A program made the position numbers and the translations under genes. A stretch of 25,567 bases of DNA from QHXQ01 sp036389375 (GTDB lineage: Bacteria > Acidobacteriota > Blastocatellia > Pyrinomonadales > Pyrinomonadaceae), in NCBI GenBank assembly GCA_036389375.1, contig DASVQA010000203.1, positions 1-25,567 on the forward strand. Reading direction: 5' to 3'. Positions 7,576 through 13,883 of this stretch are shown in pieces; position 1 is the stretch's first letter; each line of letters begins with the position of its first letter. A model generated the notes under the pieces. It had not been told where the DNA came from, did not search any database, and worked only from the letters and a program-made list of their open reading frames with translations.

Positions 7576-9101
7576 CGCACCACCGCAGCCATCAACCACC
7601 AGAGCAGGAGCGTCACCTCGGCGTCGCCGAAGTTGTAGTTGACGAGCGAACTGACGAAGAAACCGGCGAGCGCGCCGGTTGCGCCGAGCAGCAGCCCGTG
7701 CGGGCCTGCGTCGTCGTCGGCTGCGCGCCAGCGCCGTTCGGCGCGCGTGGTGATGAGCCAGAAGGTGAGGATGAGCCAGAGCCAGATAAAGAGCGCGGGC
7801 AGGCCGCGGTCGAAGGCGAGTTGGATGGGCGTCGAGTGTGCGTGCAGCATGTTCGTGCCGGGGAAGCCCCAGTCGTGCCAGTGCTCGTGGACGGCGTCCA
7901 TGCCGTGCCCGAAGACGGGGTGCAGCGGCACACGCGCGAGCGCCTGCCGCGCAACTTCGACGCGCAGACGCGCGCTCTCGTCCTGCAAACGCAGCGCGCC
8001 GGTCGCACGCGTGCGCCAGACCGCAAACGCGCCGAGCACGCAGATGAGCGCGACGGCAATGAGCACCGCATGGCGCGCGCGCCGGCCCGCCGCGCCCGCA
8101 CGCCAGCGCAGCAGCAGCACGCACGCGCCCGCCGCAAAGGCGAGCAGCACCGTCCGCATGGCGGTGAGCGCGATGCCCGCGGCCAAGAGGATGAAAGCGG
8201 CGGCGTAGAGCGCACCGCGCAGGCGCGCATGTTTTGGATCGGGCGCGCGGCGTTGCAGGTGTGCGAGGGCGAAACCGAGCGCGAGTTGCGCGAGCAGTTG
8301 CAGTAGTTCGGCAAAGGTCTCGTAGTGGCGCGTCCAGCCGGAGGCGCGGAAGCGGTGCGTGCGCTGTGTGCCGTAGATGCCGGCGGGCGGCGTCGCCGTC
8401 TTCATCGCTTCCGTCACAGGCGGGCCGTTCCACTCGACGTGCTCACCGCGCGTGATGACGCTCAGCCGCAACGGCGTGCCCGGCTCGGCGCGGCGGACGG
8501 CCTCGGCAAGTTCCGTGGCGGAGTTGACGCGCAGCCCGTTGACGCGCCAGACGGCGTCGCCCTCGCGCAAGCCCGTCCCGCGCAGAGGATTGTCGGGCGC
8601 AAGCCACTCAACGACGACGCCGCGCCCGCGCACGATCTCGACCACGCTCCACCCGACGCCCGCGCAGCCGGAGACGATCAGCACGGTCGCAAGCAGGACG
8701 GCCGTGCGCCGCGTGATGACGGCCTGCACGCAGTAGTAGATGAGAAAGGTGCTGACGGAGATGAGTTTCAGCAGGCTGATGCGCGGCTCGGCCGAGCAGA
8801 TGGCGGAGAGCACGCTCCAACCAAAGAGCGCCCAGAGCGGCAGATCGAGCGGCGTGCGGCGTAGCCCTAAGCGGCGCGTCAGGAGCGTGCGCGCGAGCCA
8901 GCCGAGCACGACGAGCGAGAGCGCGACCCACGCGCCCGCAATCGAGTGTGGGGCGCACAGGGCGTAGAGCAGCAGCCCGGCCGAAGCGGTGCGCGCGGCG
9001 AGCCGCCGGGCGACGCAGGCGTGGGGCGCGGTCGTGTTCGATGCGGGCAAGCGGCTTTCGGCGTCCGTCCTTACTTCGTCTGGCCGGGCGCAAAACTTCA
9101 C
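7539..9101 (-). CDS. O-antigen ligase/polymerase-like membrane protein with an inserted PDZ domain
   Basis: About 520 residues from a GTG at 9101. Multiple hydrophobic helices flank a Wzy_C/WaaL-like segment: GHGMDAVHEHW (398-408) and NMLHAHSTPIQLAFDRGLPALFIWLW (417-442), where the HxH region and following helix match the large periplasmic loop of O-antigen ligases. Between two membrane helices, residues about 160-224 (DNPLRGTGLREGDAVWRVNGLRV... GTPLRLSVITRG) read as a PDZ domain, which is not part of classical WaaL/Wzy. It probably transfers or polymerises surface glycan and may bind a protein C-terminus in the periplasm. The C-terminus (DDEGQMMNDE) is encoded by heptad hairpin 2. The GTG start is uncertain because the first 40 residues are not conserved-looking. 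Confidence 0.82.
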   Translation of the reverse strand: MKFCARPDEVRTDAESRLPASNTTAPHACVARRLAARTASAGLLLYALCAPHSIAGAWVALSLVVLGWLARTLLTRRLGLRRTPLDLPLWALFGWSVLSAICSAEPRISLLKLISVSTFLIYYCVQAVITRRTAVLLATVLIVSGCAGVGWSVVEIVRGRGVVVEWLAPDNPLRGTGLREGDAVWRVNGLRVNSATELAEAVRRAEPGTPLRLSVITRGEHVEWNGPPVTEAMKTATPPAGIYGTQRTHRFRASGWTRHYETFAELLQLLAQLALGFALAHLQRRAPDPKHARLRGALYAAAFILLAAGIALTAMRTVLLAFAAGACVLLLRWRAGAAGRRARHAVLIAVALICVLGAFAVWRTRATGALRLQDESARLRVEVARQALARVPLHPVFGHGMDAVHEHWHDWGFPGTNMLHAHSTPIQLAFDRGLPALFIWLWLILTFWLITTRAERRWRAADDDAGPHGLLLGATGALAGFFVSSLVNYNFGDAEVTLLLWWLMAAVVRTDDEGQMMNDE

Positions 9102-9116
9102 GCGCCGGGCGCAAAA
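9083..9116. repeat. 13-bp direct repeats at the start of the O-antigen ligase-like gene
   Basis: GCCGGGCGCAAAA occurs at 9083-9095 and again at 9104-9116, a 21-bp spacing or two helical turns, straddling the proposed GTG start. It could be an operator for a regulator, or a small duplication. No matching regulator is in the window. Confidence 0.5.
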
Positions 9117-9461
9117 GAATTAACCACAAAGAGAGGTAGAACACAAAGAGACGCGCCGCGCGCGCCCGCGTGCATGATGAAATAAAAAGTTCAGCCGTTC
9201 GGCGGGCGCGCGCGGGCGTTTTCTTTGGCTCTTTCTTAGTGTCCGGCGGATTAATCCGGCGGCGCAAAAATCCCGCAAAAATGGGTTGTTGACGCTCGTT
9301 GTCAGCGCGTGCTAACTTCCTAAATAGCCCGTCACCCACGGGCCTGTTGGGGGCTTCAGGGACAGACTTCTTCCGGGCGTAGTCACACTCTTAAAGTGCA
9401 GGCCGGTCTCCTCGTGTCGCCGCACCAACACCCCCTTGTGTGACGCGAATTTAAAACATAC
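9102..9461. other. 360-bp divergent intergenic region
   Basis: There is no credible gene on either strand. It holds one of the 13-bp direct repeats, the inverted repeat at 9122-9240, a 12-bp palindrome at 9247-9258 (CGGATTAATCCG) flanked by overlapping CCGGCGG copies, and a small hairpin at 9327-9343 (GCCCGT/ACGGGC, 5-nt loop). It must contain the promoters for the leftward ligase-like gene and the rightward TPR gene, but no convincing -35/-10 pair was found for either. Confidence 0.6.
9122..9240. repeat. Long imperfect inverted repeat with AACCACAAAGAG-type ends
   Basis: The core arms 9157-9169 and 9202-9214 are a perfect 13-bp inverted repeat (CGCGCGCGCCCGC type) with a 32-nt loop. Outside the core, the left flank has two ACAAAGAGA copies (9126-9134, 9143-9151), and the right flank has pyrimidine-rich CTTTGG and CTCTTTC words that partly complement them. 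It resembles the heptad hairpins in position and overall design but lacks a clear 7-nt phase. Confidence 0.6.
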
Positions 9462-11909
9462 ATGGCGTTCGATAAGGCAAAGGCCGTCAGTGCGGCCGAG
9501 AAAAACCTTGCGCAGGGCAAGATCGCTGCCGCTGTGCAAGAGTACCGCCGGATCGTCGAGGCCGACGCGGAGGACTACTCCGCGCTCAACACGCTCGGCG
9601 ACCTCTATGCGCGCCTCGACAAAAAGGCGGAAGCCGTCCAGTGCTTCGTCCGCGTCGCCGATCATTACCGCGAGCAGGGCTTCTCACTGAAAGCCATTGC
9701 CATCTACAAGAAGGTCGCGCGCCTCAGACCCGACGAACTGAGCGTGGCGCAGAAACTCGCGTCGCTCTACGAACAGCAGGGGCTGATCGTCGAAGCGCGC
9801 GCGCAATATCTGTTCATCGCCGATGCCTGTACGCGCGCACAGCAGCCGCGCGACGCGCTCGAAGCCCTGCGCCGCACGGCCGATCTCGATCCGCAGAACG
9901 CCGACATCCGGCTGCGGCTCGCCGAAGGCTTCATGCGCGAGGAGATGCGCGACGAAGCGGCGGCGGCGTTTGCCGAAGCCGGCACGCGGCTGCATGCGCG
10001 CAGCGACTATCACGGCGCTCTGCGCGCCTTCAAACTGGCGCACGAGGTACGCCCCTACAGCCACGAGATTCTGCAAGGCCTGGTGGACGCACATCTCGCG
10101 CTCGGCTCGGCCGAAGATGCGGCGAGCGTGCTGGAAGAGGCGGTCGCGCACGCGGCCGACGACCTTGAGCTACAGGCGATGATCGTGCGCGTCTACCTCG
10201 ATGCAGAGGACGCGCCCGCCGCCGACCGCGCCGCCACCAAACTCGTCAACGCAGACATAGCCAACTACCCGCTGCTCTTTGAGGTCACGCAGGTCTATCT
10301 GCAACAGGGCGATACGGTCAACGCGGTGCGCGCGCTGACGCGTGCCGTCGAGCCGGCGCTCGCCAAGCGGCAGGAGAAACCGCTGCTGGAACTGTTGAAT
10401 CAGGCGCTGGCGCGCGATCCTGAAAACATCGAGGCGCTCAGACTGCTGCTGCGCATACACACGTGGCAGCGCGACGACGAGCGCATGCGAATCGCGCTTG
10501 AACGCCTCGCCGAAGCCGCGCAGGCGCAGGAACTCTACGACGACGAACGCAACGCGCTCGAACATCTCGTCCGCCTCGTGCCCTTCGATCAGGGTTACGC
10601 CGAACGACTCACGGCGCTCGGCGAACTGCTCGGCGCAGACGCGCCCCGCACGGACGGAGCGCCGCGCGAGGGCATTTTAACGACCGGCGAAGCAGCCGCC
10701 TACGCGGAGCCGTCCGCCCGCACCGCCGCCGCGCCGCCGGCAACTGCGCCGCCCGACTTCGCCAGCATGTTCGAGTCGAACAGCGGCGCAAGCGATCTGT
10801 TCACCGTGCCGCCGCCCACGCCCGCGCAGACGCCCGCGCCGGCCGGCGAGTTTGAATGGAACGCGATTGCGCCGCCCGCCGTCGCGCCTGAGCAACCGGC
10901 GGATGCAAGCGCCTCGTTCGCCGATCTGAACGCGGAGTTTGCCGACGAAGCGGTTGAGTCCGTCGAGTTCTCCGTGCCGCTGTCCGCGGCCGAAGAACAC
11001 GAGATTCACGTCACGAATCCGCTCGACGATGCGACGCTCGCGGGCGTGTTAGCGGGCACGACGGGCGTCGGCGACGACCGCGTGCAGGCGCTGCTCGCGC
11101 AGGAGTTGGAGAGCGTAGACTACTATCTGGCGCAGGGCTACGGCGACATTGCGCGCGACACGCTCGACATGCTGGAACGGCAGTATGGCGCGAGCGCGGA
11201 GATCAGCCAGCGCCGCAAGCAACTGCAAGGGCCCACCGCGCCCGTCGTCGAACCGCTCAGCGCCCCGCCGCCCAATGCCGTTTCAGACCGCCATGCTCAG
11301 AACACGCCGCCGGCAGAGCGCGCGGCGTTTCAGATGCCGGTGGCGCAAACCGAACCCGCCGAGGCAACGGCGCAGGCCGCTCAACCGCCAGCCTTCAAAC
11401 CAGCGGCACAGCCGACCGGCGCAGGTGTGGCTGCGTCCGCGCTCGATGCCGGACTGGCGGAAGTCTTTGCCGAGTTCCGCGATTCGGTGGAGGATGACGG
11501 CGAGGACGCAACGGCCGATTACGAGACGCACTACAACACGGGGCTTGCTTACATGGAGATGGGCATGCTCGATATGGCCGTCGAAGAGTTTCAGACGGCG
11601 GTCACGGTCGCCGCGCCCGGCGACGGCACGCCGCGCTACCTGCAATGCTGTAACCTGCTCGGCCATTGCTTCATGCAGCAGCGCATGGAACGCGCCGCCG
11701 TCCTCTGGTTCAAGAAGGGCCTCGCCGCGCCCGGTCATGGCGAAGAAGAGTATCAGGCGCTCCGCTACGAACTCGGCACAGCCTACGAGCAGGCGGGCGA
11801 CCTAGACCGCGCCATTGACACCTTTCAGGAAGTCTACGGCATAGACGTGTCCTATCGCGGCGTCGCCGACAAACTCAGAGAATTGCAGATGCAACGGATG
11901 ACAAAGTAG
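9462..11909 (+). CDS. Large tetratricopeptide-repeat protein
   Basis: An 815-residue protein. Residues about 1-390 are successive TPR helices (for example YSALNTLGDLYARLDKKAEAVQCF, AIAIYKKVARLRPDE, DALEALRRTADLDPQNADIRLRLAEGF). Residues about 390-510 are a Pro/Ala-rich linker. A short helical module near 545-585 (LLAQELESVDYYLAQGYGDIARDTLDML) precedes a second Pro-rich linker. The C-terminal ~130 residues are TPRs again (YNTGLAYMEMGMLDMAVEEF, ELGTAYEQAGDLDRAIDTF). There is no signal peptide or membrane segment. It is probably a cytosolic scaffold; partners are unknown. The start ATG follows AATTTAAAACATAC with no Shine-Dalgarno. Heptad hairpin 3 begins one base after the stop. Confidence 0.87.
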   Translation: MAFDKAKAVSAAEKNLAQGKIAAAVQEYRRIVEADAEDYSALNTLGDLYARLDKKAEAVQCFVRVADHYREQGFSLKAIAIYKKVARLRPDELSVAQKLASLYEQQGLIVEARAQYLFIADACTRAQQPRDALEALRRTADLDPQNADIRLRLAEGFMREEMRDEAAAAFAEAGTRLHARSDYHGALRAFKLAHEVRPYSHEILQGLVDAHLALGSAEDAASVLEEAVAHAADDLELQAMIVRVYLDAEDAPAADRAATKLVNADIANYPLLFEVTQVYLQQGDTVNAVRALTRAVEPALAKRQEKPLLELLNQALARDPENIEALRLLLRIHTWQRDDERMRIALERLAEAAQAQELYDDERNALEHLVRLVPFDQGYAERLTALGELLGADAPRTDGAPREGILTTGEAAAYAEPSARTAAAPPATAPPDFASMFESNSGASDLFTVPPPTPAQTPAPAGEFEWNAIAPPAVAPEQPADASASFADLNAEFADEAVESVEFSVPLSAAEEHEIHVTNPLDDATLAGVLAGTTGVGDDRVQALLAQELESVDYYLAQGYGDIARDTLDMLERQYGASAEISQRRKQLQGPTAPVVEPLSAPPPNAVSDRHAQNTPPAERAAFQMPVAQTEPAEATAQAAQPPAFKPAAQPTGAGVAASALDAGLAEVFAEFRDSVEDDGEDATADYETHYNTGLAYMEMGMLDMAVEEFQTAVTVAAPGDGTPRYLQCCNLLGHCFMQQRMERAAVLWFKKGLAAPGHGEEEYQALRYELGTAYEQAGDLDRAIDTFQEVYGIDVSYRGVADKLRELQMQRMTK

Positions 11910-11994
11910 AGGTCAGAGATTAGCGATCAGAGGTTGGAGATTAAGACTTAGTGTTTGACTTTTCTCACCTCCGACCTCTAACCTCTGACCTCTG
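11910..11994. repeat. Heptad-repeat hairpin 3 (unit AGGTCAG)
   Basis: Left arm from 11910: AGGTCAG, AGATTAG, CGATCAG, AGGTTGG, AGATTAA. Right arm in 7-nt phase from 11967: ACCTCCG, ACCTCTA, ACCTCTG, ACCTCTG. Arms 11910-11937 and 11964-11991 match at 22 of 28 positions, and most differences are transitions, so G-U pairs can form. The loop is 26 nt. It sits between two co-directional genes, starting right after the TPR stop. The same unit and the same order of variants recur at 17266-17347. Confidence 0.87.
11955..11984 (+). promoter_or_regulatory. Possible weak promoter inside heptad hairpin 3
   Basis: TTGACT (11955-11960, 5 of 6) is followed after 18 nt by TAACCT (11979-11984, 3 of 6), upstream of the small membrane protein/thiE/thiD genes. 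The -10 is part of the heptad repeat. Read-through from the TPR gene is the alternative. Confidence 0.25.
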
Positions 11995-12000
11995 ACGCTT

Positions 12001-12372
12001 ATGTCCGCGAAGTTAACCGTTATCTTCTACATCGTGTTGTGCCTGGAGGCGGGGCTGGTGTTGACGTTCCTGCCCTGGGTGCATCCGTTCGGCCTCGCCG
12101 ATTGGGGCGACAACTTTTTCCTCGTCTATCTGGTACACAAGACGGGCATGCAGGGCTTGCAGCAGGCCATCGCGTCCGGCTGGGTGCGCGGCGCGGTCAC
12201 AGGTTTGGGCCTACTCAACTTTGCCATGGCCTTCTGGGAGATCGCGCACTTCCGCCAGACCGTGCGCGCGCTCAACGCGCAGGCTGCCGCCGTCAAGACC
12301 CAAGCAGCGCCCGCTCATGTCGCAGACACTAACGCCGCCCTTCAGCTACCTGATCACGAGCGGCGCGACTGA
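12001..12372 (+). CDS. Small membrane protein of unknown function
   Basis: A 123-residue protein. Residues about 5-27 (VIFYIVLCLEAGLVLTFLPWV) and 63-82 (GAVTGLGLLNFAMAFWEIAHF) are two membrane helices separated by an aromatic-rich loop (DNFFLVYLVHKTGMQG). The tail is short, polar and Ala-rich. The last 56 bp overlap the start of thiE in another frame, which suggests coupled translation. No family is recognised. Its position between a TPR gene and thiamine genes gives no firm functional clue, and a role in thiamine precursor transport cannot be claimed from two helices. Confidence 0.75.
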   Translation: MSAKLTVIFYIVLCLEAGLVLTFLPWVHPFGLADWGDNFFLVYLVHKTGMQGLQQAIASGWVRGAVTGLGLLNFAMAFWEIAHFRQTVRALNAQAAAVKTQAAPAHVADTNAALQLPDHERRD

Positions 12373-12979
12373 CGCCCGCACGACCACCGCGAGCGCCGAG
12401 TTCAAGCACCTGCTCGCGCTCGTTCAGGCGGCCGTAGCCGCCCGCGTCACGCTCGTCCAACTCCGCGAAAAACGTTTGCGCCCGCGCGTGCTCTACGAAC
12501 TCGCCGCCCGCGCCGCCGCGACCACGCGCGCCAGCGCCACGCGCCTCATCGTCAACGACCGCGCCGACATCGCCCACGCCGCCGGTGCAGACGGCGTCCA
12601 GCTAACCACGCAGTCGCTCCCGGCAAACGTTGTCCGCCGCACCTTAGGCCCCCGTTTCCTCATCGGCGTCTCGACCCATTCGTTGACGGAAGCTTGCGCC
12701 GCACGCGACGCGGGCGCGGACTTCGCCCTCTTCGGCCCCGTCTTCGACACGCCAGCCAAACGCGTCTACGGCCCGCCCGTCGGGCTTGACTCGTTGCGCG
12801 CTGCCGCCCACGCGCTCGCGCCTTTTCCGCTCGTCGCCATCGGCGGCATCACGCGCGCGAACATGCAGGACGCGCTCGCCGCCGGCGCGCAAGGCGTCGC
12901 CGCCATCCGCCTCTTCACTGAGCCGCACACGTTCGCCGCCACCGTCCGCGCCTTGCACGAAGCGCATGCGCGGGAGTAA
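12317..12979 (+). CDS. thiE: Thiamine-phosphate synthase (ThiE/TenI family)
   Basis: A 220-residue TIM-barrel protein. ThiE joins hydroxymethylpyrimidine diphosphate and the thiazole phosphate to give thiamine phosphate. The expected motifs are present in order: VQLREK (47-52), VNDRADIA (79-86), DGVQL (92-96), GVSTHS (117-122), GPVFDTPAK (140-148, phosphate/diphosphate-binding loop with Lys148) and VAIGGI (173-178). Together with thiD next door this supports ThiE rather than the regulator-like TenI, though the two are hard to separate by eye. The start overlaps the upstream membrane-protein gene by 56 bp; an in-frame ORF continues upstream, but residues before this ATG are not family-like. 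Confidence 0.9.
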   Translation: MSQTLTPPFSYLITSGATDARTTTASAEFKHLLALVQAAVAARVTLVQLREKRLRPRVLYELAARAAATTRASATRLIVNDRADIAHAAGADGVQLTTQSLPANVVRRTLGPRFLIGVSTHSLTEACAARDAGADFALFGPVFDTPAKRVYGPPVGLDSLRAAAHALAPFPLVAIGGITRANMQDALAAGAQGVAAIRLFTEPHTFAATVRALHEAHARE

Positions 12980-12989
12980 CGATCTATTC

Positions 12990-13856
12990 ATGGCGCAGGC
13001 GCACAACACGGAAGCAGGCCCGCCGGTCGTTGCTTTAACCATCGCCGGTTTCGATCCGTCGGGCGGGGCGGGCGTCATCGCGGATGCGCGTACCTTCGCC
13101 GCGTTCGGCTGCTTTCCTGTGGCCGCCATCACGTCTTTAACTTTCCAGAACACTGTGGGCGTCTACGGCGCGACGCACCAGACGGCCGAAGTAGTGCGCG
13201 CGCAGTTGCTCCCGCTCGTCGCTGATTTTCAGATCGCATGCGTCAAGACCGGCATGCTGCCGACGCGCGCGGTGGTCAAAGAGGTCGCGCGGCTGCTCGG
13301 TGAAACAGAGTTGCGCGAGTGCCCGCTCGTCGTCGATCCGGTCGTGCGCTCGACTTCGGGGCAAGACCTGATTGATGCGGACGCACTCGCCGCCCTGAAG
13401 GACGAGTTGCTGCCGCGCGCCCGGCTCGTGACGCCAAACATTCCCGAAGCCGAGTTGTTGACGGGCCTGCGCGTCGCGGACGAAGCAGGGATGCGCGCGG
13501 CGGCGCGGGCGCTACGCGAGTTGGGCGCGCGCGCCGTGCTCGTCAAGGGCGGACATCTCGCGGGCGACGCGCTCGACGTGCTTGACGATGCGGGCGACGT
13601 GCACCTGTTTCGCGCGCCGCGCATTGCGACGGGCGCAACGCACGGGACGGGCTGCACGCTCGCCGCCGCGCTGACAGCGTGTCTGGCGCGCGGCCTCAGC
13701 CTGCCTGATGCTGTGGCGGCGGCGAAGCGTTTTGTGACGGCGGCGATTCGGCGTGCGCCGCAGGTGGGGCATGGCGCTACGCCGGTCAATCATGCGCTCC
13801 GGGTACGCTTCATGGCGCGCGGCGTGTTGATAGACGACGAGGTTGACGGGGATTGA
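12990..13856 (+). CDS. thiD: Hydroxymethylpyrimidine/phosphomethylpyrimidine kinase
   Basis: A 288-residue ribokinase-fold enzyme that phosphorylates HMP and HMP-P in thiamine synthesis, supplying the substrate of the upstream ThiE. TIAGFDPSGGAG (17-28) is the substrate-binding N-terminal motif, and GATHGTGCTLAAAL (215-228) with Cys222 is the ATP/anion-hole motif. VKTGML and TPNIPEAELL are also diagnostic. The start at 12990 is 10 nt after the thiE stop, with a distant GGAG (12973-12976). An in-frame ATG at 12966 overlaps thiE and would add 8 residues. The stop is 27 nt from that of the convergent GGDEF-EAL gene. Confidence 0.94.
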   Translation: MAQAHNTEAGPPVVALTIAGFDPSGGAGVIADARTFAAFGCFPVAAITSLTFQNTVGVYGATHQTAEVVRAQLLPLVADFQIACVKTGMLPTRAVVKEVARLLGETELRECPLVVDPVVRSTSGQDLIDADALAALKDELLPRARLVTPNIPEAELLTGLRVADEAGMRAAARALRELGARAVLVKGGHLAGDALDVLDDAGDVHLFRAPRIATGATHGTGCTLAAALTACLARGLSLPDAVAAAKRFVTAAIRRAPQVGHGATPVNHALRVRFMARGVLIDDEVDGD

Positions 13857-13883
13857 AAGTTGAGTCGGCTGAGCGGGCGGGCC

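Noticed and set aside
13857..13883. Bidirectional terminator between thiD and the GGDEF-EAL gene
   Set aside because: Only a 5-bp CTGAG/CTCAG pairing with no U-tract; too weak to call.
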